Positions 11,670 to 22,672 are shown, counted from the first letter of the stretch. The stretch: 64,000 nt of DNA from Forficula auricularia (GCA_024734495.1 JALMQS010000128.1:26641830-26705829), one strand, 5' to 3'. Numbers and translations: made by a program. Notes: generated from the sequence alone by a model not told the origin.

Positions 11670-11782
11670 GTTAACCCGTTGCTCCATCTGACCACTTGGC
11701 ATTTTTCCGACGAGTCGCTCTCGCAGAGACTACTGCGGGCGATTGTTATAGACAAAGCGCAGGCTTGTCTAGCGAGCAGAGG
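11670..11782 (+). CDS. Candidate internal exon, unknown product
   Basis: This 113-nt stretch is much richer in G+C than its flanks and is open in one plus frame. The translation begins VNPLLHLTTWHFSDES and ends AQACLASRG. It is preceded by a pyrimidine tract ending in CACCTTTCTGAG, and a near-consensus splice donor follows (AGAGG, then GTAAGT). If spliced there, it starts in phase 0 and leaves two bases over. The product is not recognised, and no neighbouring exon in compatible phase was found. Downstream (11790-11935) stays G+C-rich with a second, overlapping open frame, which weakens the case. It could also be part of an unrecognised repeat. This is an inference from composition and splice signals only. 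Confidence 0.3.
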
Positions 11783-11935
11783 GTAAGTGAAGAATCACCA
11801 GACACAATCATGTTCAAACCGGTCGAACACACTCGCTGTTTGACAGTAGTGGCATCACTGCGGTCATTAATAGCCCTATTAAGTATAATGGGAGCCCCTG
11901 CTAGCTAGACAACTAAATCGACAGATCAGTTAAGG

Positions 11936-12409
11936 GTATGCCTACCCTATAGAAAAAAGGCGCTATTTCTACATTTTTACTTTATCCAATGCGAAGCAGT
12001 AAACTATTGGATTACTTTACATGTGTAAATTATGTCTAAGAAATGCCATAGATGTCAAATTGTAGTTAAGTTATTGTAAATAACATGCAAATCGAAATTA
12101 TAAAGGTTCCACAAAATACCTTAAAAACACCTGTCAGGAAAATGCTGGATATCTATAAATCTAAGAGTTTTATCAAAAAAGTGGTCCAAGTAAAGGTTCA
12201 AGTCAATAAAATTTTCTAAAGAATGAGACAGAAATCAAGTTTCCAGGATGAGTGGTTTTCATTTTATTAAGGAAAACCCATGATTTTTTGCAGAAAATTG
12301 CAGTTTTTCAAAACTTCAACCTTATTCCGGCATGAGTTACCATTATCCAATTGAAATGAAACTTTGTTTTCATTGTAAGAAATTTAATCTAATTTATAAC
12401 CAAGTCAAA
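11936..12409. repeat. Fragment of a large inverted-end repeat family
   Basis: It contains ATGCTGGATATCTATAAATC, AAAGTGGTCCAAGTAAA and ACCATTATCCAATTGAAATG. These passages recur, diverged, at 21780-22080, 26300-26760 and 61320-61560. It continues after the SINE at 12587. Non-coding. Confidence 0.55.
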
Positions 12410-12586
12410 GGGGGGGTCGGGTAGGCTAGGCGGTAGCGTGTCAGCCAGCTAACCAAGAGGACCCGAGTTCGAATCTGACTCGAGGCATCCGGCTAAAATC
12501 TGACTCCCGAGGTAGAGACAAATTTAAATAAAATAATTAGTATCGTAAATGGCTTATGGCTAGCAGGGCCGAAAAGCCAAAAAAAA
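12410..12586 (+). repeat. tRNA-derived SINE (family B), intact target duplication
   Basis: The head has an A box GTAGGCTAGGCGGTAGCG and a B box GAGTTCGAATC, and the element ends in poly-A. A perfect 12-bp duplication AACCAAGTCAAA flanks it (12398-12409 and 12587-12598), so it was inserted by target-primed reverse transcription. A second, minus-strand copy lies at 14514-14693. The B box could drive RNA polymerase III, but whether it is transcribed is unknown. Confidence 0.85.
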
Positions 12587-12599
12587 AACCAAGTCAAAA

Positions 12600-13543
12600 A
12601 GATTGAATTTATCATATTTTTTTTAATGAATAAATTTGTAATTTATTTCAATGATTTGTTCATTAGCAGGGAAATAGATTTCGTTTATCAATGATTTTTA
12701 TCACAAAATTGATAACATATCCCATCAACTCGAGAAGAGTTCATCTGTTATTTTCATCATTTTTTTTCTATAAAAAGAAAAATAATAGTAGATATGAGTT
12801 TGAAATGAGCACTTCCGGTTTCGCTCGTGCTCTAGCGAAAGCGTGAGATTTTCAGTCGAAGAAGAAGAAAGGAGAAGAAAAAACTATAGCCAGAAACCCA
12901 TTTTAACGCATTAATTGGAGAAGACACGATGAGACTTTTGTTTTCTTACATAATCCTACCGGAATTGGATTCTCACACGCTCTCCTTTTTAAAGGCAATC
13001 ATTTAAAGAGAGAGAGAGATCAAAAACTTCAGTTATTTAATGTGCGCGAAACAAATCTATCCACATTTTAAACAGCTAGCTAGGCACCTACATTTTAGAT
13101 TAATTAACTTAGTAATTAAAGAAAATTCTCATTCCTTTTCATTGAGGTGTATTTCATTTAAATTTTTCTTCTTTTTTTTTATCAAACTTTTTAATGCATT
13201 AACTTCTACATAAAGCGTTTGTGAGCCGAAAAGATAAAACCAAGGGGTATATTTTGAAACTTGAAACCTCTTTAATATTGGATAATCAGCAGGCGAGGAT
13301 CACTCGTTGATTATTTATAAACTTCAGTGTAAAAAAGGAAACTAATTTTTAACAGTGACAGCGAAAAGTGAATGAAGAGCCAAACAAGCCATTTACTTCC
13401 GTTTTATTAACATTTCTAAAAGGAAAATATGGAAGTGTCGTTAAGAATACGAAATTTTTGATTTTTTTTGTTGTCTATTGATATTTTAAAATGGATATTA
13501 GCAAAAAGACAGATGGGTTTTTTAATTCTTTGTTTAACAACTC
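12600..13543. other. Stretch without recognised features
   Basis: There is a purine-rich passage at 12855-12885 and a GA run at 13008-13018. I see no coding frame and no repeat shared with the window. Confidence 0.35.
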
Positions 13544-13830
13544 CACTGCTCGACAAAAATTAAACAAAAATTTGTATTCGTAAACCTAACAATGTATTCC
13601 TGTAGAGTTTTTTATGCTGATTATCATGCAATTTCCTGATTTTTTACACAGGTCAGAGTTTTGTTATCCGCCAAAACGACGAAAAAGGCCATTTCGACCC
13701 ATTTTCAAGTCCTATTAGATATTAAACATCAATATTTGAAATCAAATCCTCTTTGATTTTCAAATCACCACTTGAATTTAGGTCAATTAGAACTCTAGTT
13801 ATAACTAAAAAACTAAAACCATAATGTTTT
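13544..13830 (+). mobile_element. Half copy of the TWA foldback element
   Basis: It starts CACTGCTCGACAAAAATTAA and follows the left half of the 51759-52465 element to ACTAAAAAACTAAAACCATA, where it stops. The right arm is missing. Confidence 0.65.
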
Positions 13831-13854
13831 TATCTATGTTTATTCTTCTTATAG

Positions 13855-14075
13855 TACCATGGCCGAACGGGCGTCGGCACCTCTCCACATATACCTGTCT
13901 TGAGTGTGTTTAGCTGTTTTACACATATATACGGGACCTACTTTTTCCGACTGGCTATTTTGGAGAGGTTGTCTAGGAAATTATACTCTTAGTAGTTTTC
14001 TATTGCTTTCCAAGAGGAGGCGGCTGCAAATATCTGCCGACCCTCTGACCACTGACCAACAGCCACATTTGATAT
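13855..14075 (-). repeat. SINE family D, minus-strand copy
   Basis: The complement shares GCAGATATTTGCAG, the passage with TAGTTTCC-like sequence and CACACTCAAGACAGGTATATG with the copy at 6665-6952. The tRNA-like head is shortened: the part between the two boxes is lost. Confidence 0.6.
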
Positions 14076-14310
14076 CGTATAAAAAATAGTTCTAATAAAA
14101 GTTGTCCAGTTTTTTTTTTCTATATTAAGAATATGTACAAGAAACATATTCATTTTCATTTAAAAAACAGAACTTAACCTCCAAATACCCTTGAAAGCTT
14201 GTTCTAGGTCGACAAACAATAGCATAGTTTAGTTTTCCCCCTGATTTAAATAAACTTTTATTTGAAACTTTTTTTCATATAATGCATTGTTTTTGATAAC
14301 TTTTAAGGAG

Positions 14311-14336
14311 TTCGGTGTTGGTTCTAGGTGAAACAT
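14311..14336 (+). repeat. GGTGTTGG...GGTGAAACAT box, solitary
   Basis: The box reads TTCGGTGTTGGTTCTAGG followed by TGAAACAT. It also occurs near 36131-36160 (complement), 40640-40670 (complement), 53516-53543, 53774-53800 and 62591-62612, usually beside a palindrome or a hammerhead-like hairpin. No hairpin is found here. Confidence 0.5.
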
Positions 14337-14513
14337 TTTATTATAACATTGTTTTTGAGTTATAAGACTGTCTCAAGATAAAAAAAAAACTCACCCGGTA
14401 TATATACCTACAATATTTAGTTGAGTTTGGTCCAAGAGCCTAGATTTTTTATCCCTCCCCCCTCCCTCCCTAAATGATTATAAATAAATTAAATGATTTA
14501 TAGTTAGTAAAAT

Positions 14514-14693
14514 AATTTTTTTTTTGGCTTTTCGGCCCTTCTAGCCATAAGCCAATTTACGATACTATATATTTTTTAAATTTTGTCTCTACCCCGGGGG
14601 TCGGATTTTGGCCGAATGCCTCGAGTCGGATTGGAACCCGGGTCCACTTGGTTGGCAGGATGATACGCTACCGCCTAGACTATCTGACCCCCC
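14514..14693 (-). repeat. SINE family B, minus-strand copy
   Basis: It starts with poly-T (the complement of the tail), shares GGCTTTTCGGCC and the passage to GCTACCGCCTAGAC with the copy at 12410-12586, and has the B box in complement (GGATTGGAACCCGGG, slightly decayed). No clear target duplication. Confidence 0.75.
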
Positions 14694-15742
14694 TATATTA
14701 TTAATTAATATTAAATATAAGAGAGGAGCAATGTGTATGGTAGTCATGTGGATAGGCACATCAGTTTTTTTAAAATTCCCCAGGTGGTTTGATCAAAAAA
14801 AAAAATTTCTTCATATTCCATTTCATATAGGTAATAGAATAATGTCATCATAAGTCATTCTGAGTACACCTATTACGGAAATTGTTATTCTTCTTTGAAA
14901 ATTAAGGGAAATTCATAAAGGATTTGACAAGCAATCCTTTTCTTGAAGACTTTCAAATATAAGAGCAAGAGCTAATAATACTTTAGGAGAATATCTTCTT
15001 TATAAGTTTTAATTATAAAAAATCTTTTTCGATATCATACTCATAAATTACTTTTTTGCTTCCCTTTCTCTTGGTTTCTTACGGAAAAAGCTTCTCGAAT
15101 GCTATAATTAACCCAACAGTTAGTTCATCAAGGAACAAACAGGAGAGAAGCAGAATCCTATTTATCGTAATTTAAATGAATAAATTAAATGAAGTCAAAG
15201 GCAAAGTTTCTTAATTATATTTCGTACTTATATATCAATAAATCTTTAATTTAGACTTGCTTAATATTGGCTGTGTGTATGACTGGCATCGCCGTCTGTT
15301 GGTTCTAATAGGTACTTTTGCCTCATTTAGCTCGCACTATTTGTATATGATAAATGTTATAAACTAGTGAAGAAATTATTTAAGCTACTTTGTGAACTTT
15401 ATTTGACATGTGATGAGATTTATTGATTAACAGGATTGAATTTAAAAATATATACGTAAGTAACTATCAATATTATTATATTTTCATCTTTCGAGGTATA
15501 TTTGAGGTTATGAAAGGTGGCTTACACAAAGTAAATAAAAACATGAATTTCTGAATTTAGAAGAAGTAGTGTTAAAGTGTGAAGAATTTTATTTTAATAA
15601 TTATTTAAAACAGTTATGTAGAGTAATTACAAAAGAAAATGAAATAAATTATAAAATAGCGAATAAAAAACCAAATTGTTCAAAACATTGTTTTACAGGA
15701 ATAAATATAAGTAGCATAGTCTGAGTATTTTTATCATTAAAA
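14694..15742. other. A+T-rich stretch without recognised features
   Basis: No coding frame, tRNA-like sequence or shared repeat was identified. Confidence 0.35.
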
Positions 15743-15859
15743 TTAGATTATTTTTTGCCTTTGAATTAAATGTCTAGCAGTTGGAAATCTATAGAATTTA
15801 GAACCACTATTTTTCTTTGTATTTTTACAATTCACTACACAACAATTCGAAAAACCCAT
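15743..15859 (-). pseudogene. THAP-type zinc finger, N-terminal part only
   Basis: The minus strand encodes 38 residues from an ATG. MGFSNCCVVNCKN is followed by KFYRFPTARHLIQRQK, then two isoleucines and a stop. The pattern C-x4-C with a following aromatic-R-F-P is the start of a THAP domain, a C2CH zinc finger that binds DNA in transcription factors and in P-element-type transposases. A full THAP domain is about 80-90 residues; the second half with its Cys and His is missing. The expected W after QRQK is absent. Upstream (about 15860-15960) the sequence is less A+T-rich and could hold the former promoter. The rest was cut off or interrupted, and no downstream exon was found. Could be a gene relic or a transposon fragment. 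Confidence 0.55.
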
Positions 15860-16199
15860 TTTTCGTCTGTATTCAATGTTATTAGAGGAAAATGCAGAGG
15901 CAAATTTGCCAACCTACAACGCTTCGGTCGTTTCTCTTATCCCCTCCAACGTACTGCACCCAGCGATTACCAGTAATTCCGATGCATCCCTGATATTTTT
16001 AGAACTCTTCTGTTTATTACCCAAAACAGTCAAAAAGTGTTAGTGAAAAACTCACATATAGTAAAAATATTTCTATTAAGAAATATTCAAAGTATATTTA
16101 TTGTTCAGGGTTCTTGAAATCTAGTTCCAAATTCAAAATTTAACACTTTTATTTTTTCAGGAGATTTTCAGATTTCTTATTTTAGAGAAAAAAAAAATT

Positions 16200-16343
16200 A
16201 TCAGGCGGATTGTATCAGATGCATTTTCCACAAAGTACACATGAATCTCAATGTTTTAAGGAAATTTATGATTTTATGTAGGGCCGCATTCATTGCAGTC
16301 CTAGGCCACATGCGGCCCGCAGCCCGCGGATTGGAAAGCCCTG
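16200..16343 (-). mobile_element. hAT terminus (one end only)
   Basis: On the minus strand it starts CAGGGCTTTCCAATCCGCGG, then GGGCCGCATGTGGCC, and continues to CTTAAAACATTGAGATTCAT. The latter passage recurs inside the hAT at 48195 and 48732. The other end was not found. Non-coding. Confidence 0.65.
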
Positions 16344-17089
16344 GCCTAAACTTTTACAATTTTTTTCAAATCAAAAAACTGATTGAATCATTGGATGTTT
16401 TAATTTAACAACTTCTAATGTGAAAATACAAAAAAATATTTAATCGTTGAACGATTGAAGGTGATGAGCTGAAATTTGACTCAAGTGAAAAAGAAAATAA
16501 AAAAGATTTTTTTAACCAAATTTAAGCTTTCTAACTCTTTGATGATGAAAAATTGACAAATTATCAAAATTTCCTGATACCATACTGAGTCTTGAAATTT
16601 TATTTAGTTATTTATAGATACAATTAGGTATTCAAATAACAACTTTTTGGCCATTATTTCTGGAGATAAATACGAAAAAAATACTCTGGATGTGCAAGTG
16701 ATATTAAAAGTATTTTTCTTTGATTCTCTTAAAGATTAAAACTTAACATGATAGAGGGTTGTGCTACATGATCCAAAGCTACTCAAAACTGTTCTTAGAA
16801 CGCACTATAATAGTAGTCTCTTTTTCGAATTTTAAGATATTCGCTCCAGTAGTTCCAAAGAAATCATGATAAAACTGCGATTTTAGGAGATTTATCTAAA
16901 GTTCCCCCTTTGAATGTTTTATAAATTGGTGTTTGCAAGTATTTAAAGTCTTAAAAGTAATTTCCAATCAAATTTAAAATTATTAGCCCCAATAGTTTCA
17001 GAAAAATCCTGAATCGATAATTTAATTGGATATAGATTTTATATCTATATCTTTCTATATACTTCTATATCTTATATAATAATATAGTA

Positions 17090-17220
17090 CCTGGAGGCAC
17101 CGAGCGATGCTCGGTAACGTTTTTCTTCAGTTAAAAGCTTTATTTTAATATTATTTTTAATTTTAAATTCTGATAAAAATGTTGATTTTTATTTGAGAGC
17201 CGTTTTCAAATTAAAAAAAA
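17090..17220. repeat. Terminal-hairpin repeat fragment
   Basis: The perfect short hairpin ACCGAGCGATGCTCGGT lies near its left edge. TTGAGAGCCGTTTTCAAA near 17192 resembles a phrase at 17793-17810. Possibly a Helitron or LINE end; unclassified. Confidence 0.3.
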
Positions 17221-17559
17221 TATAAATATATATTGTATTCGTCCACGTACTGCCCCCACCTCCACCCCGTTCGACCTCACCCCCAAAACCTCGCCCTACC
17301 TCCAGATCCCCCACCTGTTTTGATTCAATCACATGATTCATTTTTATTCATCCAATTGTTAATAAATAAAACCTATCAAAATGTTTTATTTTTTCAGAAA
17401 ATTGAGTTCTGCTTATGCGAAAGATATTTTTAAATAAATTCTTGATTATTTTTTATTTTATTAAATAAATAAGGTTCTTTAGAAAAACAATTATAAAATG
17501 TTTATTAATAATTCTAACGTGTAGGTACAACAGAATATGTTAAAAACCACAATCACAAT

Positions 17560-17891
17560 ACTTCTTCAAGGCCTTCGAGAACAATGAATTAACCCAACCC
17601 ATTGTCTGTCTGGGTACAAAAATAAAAGGGAAACCTTTTTTAAAACCCTAAGATTGGGATTTGTCTACCTGAGAATAATTAATTTGATTACGAAAAAACC
17701 CATCAAAAACAATTTTGTCGAAGATGAGACCGTGACAGATCGAATTGTCACCCCAAAAACCCCCTAACCTATGAATTTCATCCAAATCGTTAGAGCCGTT
17801 TTCAAAATAGAACTAAGATTTAAATACACAAATATATAAATAAACAATGTTTGCTCGTTTAATAAGAGTAGATAGATAGATAGATAGATAA
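17560..17891 (+). repeat. LINE-like 3' end with GATA microsatellite
   Basis: The sequence CGAATTGTCACCCCAAAAAC and TCCAAATCGTTAGAGCCGTT are the type of 3' untranslated sequence seen in RTE/CR1-like LINEs. It ends in GATA repeats (about 17872-17890). No coding part is present. The classification is tentative, since similar phrases also occur in Helitrons. Confidence 0.35.
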
Positions 17892-18110
17892 AGCTGGTGA
17901 GTTTGTTGGTTTAAAATAGCTAATATCAGGAAATACTATTCCGATTTGAAAAATTATTTTTGTATTAGATAGCACGTTAATTCATTGAAGTTCTAAGCTA
18001 TACAACTTTATACTACGATCCTGACGTACCCCCTTTCGGTCCCTTCAAGCCTCCTTCTTCTTTGGTAACCAAGAGTTTCAGGGAAGGGGGTCCAGGGGGC
18101 GTGGATAAAT
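17888..18110 (+). mobile_element. Helitron 5' part, truncated
   Basis: AAAGCTGGTGAGTTTGTTGG is followed by AGGAAATACTATTCCGATTT and TAGATAGCACGTTAATTC, matching the 5' part of the complete Helitron at 50867-51142. The first bases (TCTATACTAATAT) are replaced by GATA repeats. It ends near GGGTCCAGGGGGCG without the terminal hairpin. Confidence 0.65.
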
Positions 18111-18456
18111 GAAAAAATTATTAAATATTGAAAAAATAATACTTGATTTTAATGAAATTCTTATTTAGAATAAAATATTAAAAGAATGTCAAAGGAAATA
18201 ATCCTTTGGGGAAATCATACAAATTCCAAGAGATAAGCGGAAGCCAAAGATAATGAAAAGATTTTTATTTTCGAGTTGCTTCATTATTTATTGAATCCTT
18301 TATATATATACCTGAATTTATCGTATAATTAAATTAGTTGAATTTTATTCCCTGCGGCTCTTTGAAAAGTTAAATATTGACTAAATAATCAGTAAAGAAC
18401 TCGTTGGAAAAATAATAATAATAATTTCATTTTTGATAAAAAAATATTTTTCTTAC

Positions 18457-18587
18457 CTAAAGTAATGGGTGGCATGGATGTGTGTGGACGCGTAGATGTG
18501 AGTCAAAAAAGAGGGATTGACTTCATGAAATCGATAATGGTGCTGAAAATTGTAAGGCATGAATGAATTTGATCTCTGAGATGTGCT
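18457..18587 (-). CDS. Candidate exon, unknown product
   Basis: On the minus strand this stretch ends at a consensus splice donor (TTTAG, then GTAAG). It is preceded by possible acceptors TTTTCACTCAG (18588), ACATCTCAG (18576) and TTACAATTTTCAG (18543). One frame is open throughout, including FMPYNFQHHYRFHEVNPSF and THIHATHYFR. The base composition is clearly more mixed than the flanks. The upstream candidate exon at 19470-19557 ends one base past a codon, and none of these acceptors then gives the open frame, so the two do not join directly. It may be untranslated exon sequence. No family recognised. Confidence 0.3.
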
Positions 18588-19036
18588 CTGAGTGAAAAGT
18601 GGGAGATTAAAATTGTGATATTTATTATTATTTTTTTTTAATTAAAACTTTTCAAATTTCTGATTTAAAATAAACATATACATATTATATGTATAATAAA
18701 AACTTTTTAATCAAGGAAAATTTTTTTTTTTTTTTTTTTTAATAAAAAATAAATAATTAAAAAAATGAGTTTATGGCTTACCGCAGTTTCAAAAAATATT
18801 TTTGTTATCGAAAATATTTGTGGTCAAAATTATATAATTTACATTTGATATCAGTATAGAAAAAAATAATAATAATTGACTTCAAAAGGAGGAGGCTGTC
18901 AATCGGACAAATAGAATATCAGTGGCGGTTGGTGGCTTTTCAACCAGCGAATGGTGTCCAAAAAAGTACCCATCATTGAGTGGATATTGATGAGGCACTC
19001 CAAAAAAAGAAGATAATTTATACTAACTTTTTATTC

Positions 19037-19077
19037 ATAAACCGATGTTTCGGAGGCTATTCCCTCCTTCTTCAGGG
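19037..19077 (-). ncRNA. Hammerhead-like ribozyme motif
   Basis: On the minus strand: CTGAAGAA, a 5-bp stem GGAGG/CCTCC with loop GAATAG, then GAAACATCGGTTTA. The core layout is the same as at 35421-35473. Only the innermost part of a stem I (ACC with GGT) can be formed. Activity unknown. Confidence 0.5.
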
Positions 19078-19373
19078 TCTGTAATCAATTAAAATGGGAT
19101 TTGGCTATTATTACAAAGAAGATCATCACAAGTTTTTTTTTATAAATACAATTAATATACACTTGCGAGCAAAAAAATCGGCCCACCTCAAAATTTTCAC
19201 CTTAATAAGAAATAAAAATTAAAAGTCAATAAAATAAATAAAAATAATAAATAAATCAATAAATAAATGAAAATAAATCAAAATTTTTTTGCTCCACCCA
19301 AGTGTATAATTATATACATTTTTTTTTTTTTTTTTTTTAATTATTAATCAACAATATTCTAACATTTAGGGAA

Positions 19374-19405
19374 AGCTGTGTTGGTTTATAGTGGTGATTC
19401 ACAAA
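19374..19405 (+). repeat. Diverged GGTGTTGG box
   Basis: GCTGTGTTGGTTTATAGTGG is followed by TGATTCACAAAGAGG. It lies about 300 bp from the hammerhead-like motif at 19037-19077, the same relative order as at 53.5 and 62.6 kb, with a poly-T run (19320-19339) in between. Confidence 0.4.
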
Positions 19406-19469
19406 GAGGAAATAAAAATTAAAAAATTAAAAATAAAAAGTAAGTTAAAGTCAAAAATATTCTACTCAC

Positions 19470-19557
19470 TTTGAAAAATCAGTGAAGGAAATCCAATGGG
19501 ACATTCCCCTCTGTCTCCTCTTTCAGTAGCAGTAACAATAATATATAGTACTTCATT
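19470..19557 (-). CDS. Candidate exon, unknown product
   Basis: On the minus strand it reads NEVLYIIVTATERGDRGE then CPIGFPSLIFQ, in codons that look far more gene-like than the surroundings. A good donor follows (CAAA, then GTGAGT), and CTGCTGAG precedes as a modest acceptor. The phrase with TATERGD recalls a cadherin repeat, where A-T-D-R-G-D is common, but that is only a resemblance over seven residues. The frame stays open for some distance upstream, so the 5' edge is uncertain. No partner exon was found in matching phase. It could be a single surviving exon of a host gene on the minus strand or a relic. Confidence 0.35.
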
Positions 19558-20820
19558 CTCAGCAGAATTATAATGTAGTAATGATTTGCAAATTTTGATA
19601 TAAATATATATAATTAGCCAAATCCCCTTCCAGATAAAACGTGCGCCTAGTGGTATTGCGCATAATTATTTGATTTATACAGTACAACAATGTGTATTAT
19701 GTATACTTTAATTACACTTTATACATATATATATATATATATACACACTTATAAATGATTTATTTATTATTTTATTTTATTATTTTTTTTCCATCATAAA
19801 TCTTAAAAAGGTTTGGCAAGTCTTTAAATGATAAATTTTTTATTTACAATTATATACATATTATCTATTTACATTATTATATTATAACTATACAAGTTTT
19901 AGATCATCAATTATGCCGTCCCAACAAATACTCAGGTCTATTATGTCCGTTCTGTAATTTACGGCGCGTGGCAAGAGATTTTTTATAGCTATCATTTCCA
20001 GGATTTTTCTTTTAAAATAATTATTCTCTTGTACCCTTCATTTTTTGAAATTTTATTTTAATTTTGGCTTTTTTTGCAAATTTCATCGAATACGGCATCA
20101 TTTTCGTTATTTTTCAAATTTAACATATTTAAAAAAAATATATTTTGGAACCTTAGCCCGAAACGGATACTGCTTTGTATGAGTGAGGGTAGGAGTTAGA
20201 AATTAAATCTTGTGAGTTAAACTCCACAGACCCTGAGATGGAAATTGACCATCTTCCACAATGAATCAGCCTGTCCTATAAAAAAATCTTAAATTTCTCC
20301 TAATTCTATTGCTATAAGCAAGATATGACTTTGTAACACTCTTAGTTATTTCCGATCTTATCTATTGAGAGTTCTTAGAAATGGATTATTCCAAAGATTC
20401 TCATTATATCGGATATTATTTTAGTTTCGAGTAAGTACTCCTTCCATTTAAAAGTGACAAAGTGAAATTATCTTTTTTTCACCTCGGAGATAGGAACTCT
20501 CAAATTGTTAATACCCCGTGATGCGATTTTAATACTTAACACTTTATATAATTTATATAATCAATATAAATATGAAAGTAAAAAAGAAAAATGTTGAACG
20601 GATGTTCGTTCCACGTTTTCAATGCAAATCCAATCAAATTTCGAGGATTCCATATCAGTATATTTTGTCAAAATACTTGCAATATCAAATTGGTTCTTAT
20701 TTGTTGCATTTTAAAACTGTAGGTACTCACTAATAATTTGATGATGGACGGAACGGGCAGAAAAGTTTACAATAATAATAATAAATTAACTTTTATTTCA
20801 ATTTGATTTAATCCTTAAAG

Positions 20821-21102
20821 CAAAAGTTGGCAACCTGTGGCCCTTGGATTGCATGCGGCCCACCGAGTAATCCTTTAATAATCTAAATGTATATATTTAA
20901 CACCATTTTTCAAAATTAAAACACAAAATGTTAAGTCAGAATTAGTTAAGAATCGATTAGTTATTAAATTTTGTATTTTATTTACTGTCTGTTGTACAAA
21001 GGCACACTTTACGAAGTTTATAATAATATTGGTATGTGCGGTCCACCTGAAAATTTTACTGTATAATTTGACCCTTATCTGAAAGAAGTTTGCCAACAGC
21101 TG
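20821..21102. mobile_element. hAT MITE with 8-bp target duplication
   Basis: The ends CAAAAGTTGGCAACCTGTGG and the complement of CAGCTGTTGGCAAACTTC are hAT-type. They are flanked by CCTTAAAG (20813-20820) and CTTTAAAG (21103-21110), 7 of 8 identical. 282 bp; the open minus frame inside is not protein-like. Confidence 0.8.
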
Positions 21103-21198
21103 CTTTAAAGAAATCGCCCTTTCCCCCTGAATTTCAATGATCGCGCAAACTCTGCCCTGACATTTCCGCCCTTAGCACAATGGATTTGGCCTGGAACC

Positions 21199-22365
21199 AA
21201 AGGCATAGCCACGGGGGGGGGGGGGGGGGATTTCCGCCCCCCCCCCCCCCCTCAAGGGCAGAGCTCATGGGATGACTAACGGCAAAGACAAACCGTTTCT
21301 TATGGCAAACTAACCGTAATTAAATATATTTCATATGTTTAATCAAGAATTATGTTCTTTTTTAATTTCTTCAAGTATAATACCTACCCTTTTAGTCCAG
21401 TTAAATTGTACTCTAAAGTGCCCCTCTCGGGAAAGTTTTGGGCTAGTTTTGATTTCTTGATCCTATATGATTTTTGGTGTGCTGAATCCGAATCTGAGAT
21501 TTGCTAACAAAATATCATTGTCAAAAATGCCAAAAAAGTAAAAAAATTCTCATTTTTTGGCGATTTTTTGCTTATAACTCGAAAACTATCAACTTTTCGT
21601 AAATAACCTTCCTTCTCGAATTTACTACAAAAATCATCATTTAGGTTTTTTTCTCCGACTAACCGTTTTGGCTTAAGCGCTAGTTGAAAATTGGCGAATT
21701 TTCTCTTTTACCGCAAATTCCAGAAACTCGCACTTTTTTCGATTTTTTCCCATTTTGACCATGAAGGAGCACGTTTTCGACAAAGACCACTCTATACATT
21801 TTTAAACTAAATTAAATTTGCTACAATTCAAACAAAGATTCATCTTAATGGATAATGGTAACCAGTGCCGCAATGAGGTTGATGTTTTGAAAAACTGCAA
21901 TTTTTTGCGAAAAATCGCGGTTTTTCCTTCATAAAATTAAAACCACTCATCCTAGAAACTTGATTCCTATCTCATTCTCCAGGAAATTTTGTTACCTTGA
22001 ACATTTACTTGGACTACTTTTTTGATAAAAATCTTAGATTTATTGATATTTAGCATTTTCCATGACAGGATATTTTTCGAGTTATAAGCAAAAAACTGCC
22101 AAAAAATGAGATTTTTTTACCTTTTTTGGCATTTTTGACAATGTTCCGTCACGAAATTTTGTTAGCATACCTCAGATTCGGATTCAGCACACCCAAAAAC
22201 ATAAAGGGGTCGAAGAAATTACATCTACTGCAAAACTTTCCTGGTAAAAACACAATTTAATTGAACTATTTGTTTTAATAAAAAAAATTCCCACTAAATA
22301 TTTTGCTTTGTAGATTGACCCCCCCCCCCCCTCCCCCCATGGAAATTTTCTGCCTACGCCACTGA
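21199..22365. mobile_element. Large inverted-end element with G/C runs at its ends
   Basis: The left end CAAAGGCATAGCCACG is followed by a run of G and then of C (21211-21252), which could form a long hairpin. The right end is C-rich followed by CTGCCTACGCCACTG. Inner arms are inverted copies: about 21440-21600 with 22075-22225, containing CTTATAACTCGAAAAC and its complement. The unique centre shares the ACCATTATCC region with 11936-12409. Non-coding. Confidence 0.55.
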
Positions 22366-22379
22366 GACTATATACTTAT

Positions 22380-22672
22380 TGTAAATCAAACGAATTTACC
22401 TGTAAGTGAAGTTCGATTGTAATTATATGAAAGCCTAGTTCGAGATAATTGATAACTTGTAGTAGATGCTTCTGCTCCAATTCACTAGTGATAGTGATAG
22501 TGAATTGGAGCAGAAGCATCTACTACAAGTTGTCAATTATTGAAGAACGAGGCTTGAAATATAATATTAATCAAATAGATTGTTCCGTTCGTACGTCAAT
22601 CTTGAATAATTTTCCAATAGATGGCAGTGCTACCGTTTGAATAATTTGCCAGAAGGCCCGGTCGTCAGCTAG
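22380..22672 (+). mobile_element. Palindrome plus Helitron-like 3' end
   Basis: A near-perfect palindrome spans 22433-22552 (arms with TAGTAGATGCTTCTGCTCCA and complement, 15-bp centre). The segment ends GGCCCGGTCGTCAGCTAG followed by host T, like the other CAGCTAG termini. Whether the palindrome belongs to the Helitron is not certain. Confidence 0.45.

Noticed and set aside
20190..20264. Plus-strand open phrase ELEIKSCELNSTDPEMEI before a stop
   Set aside because: The codons look plausible, but the segment is only 25 residues, the complementary strand is open too, and no splice signals are clear.
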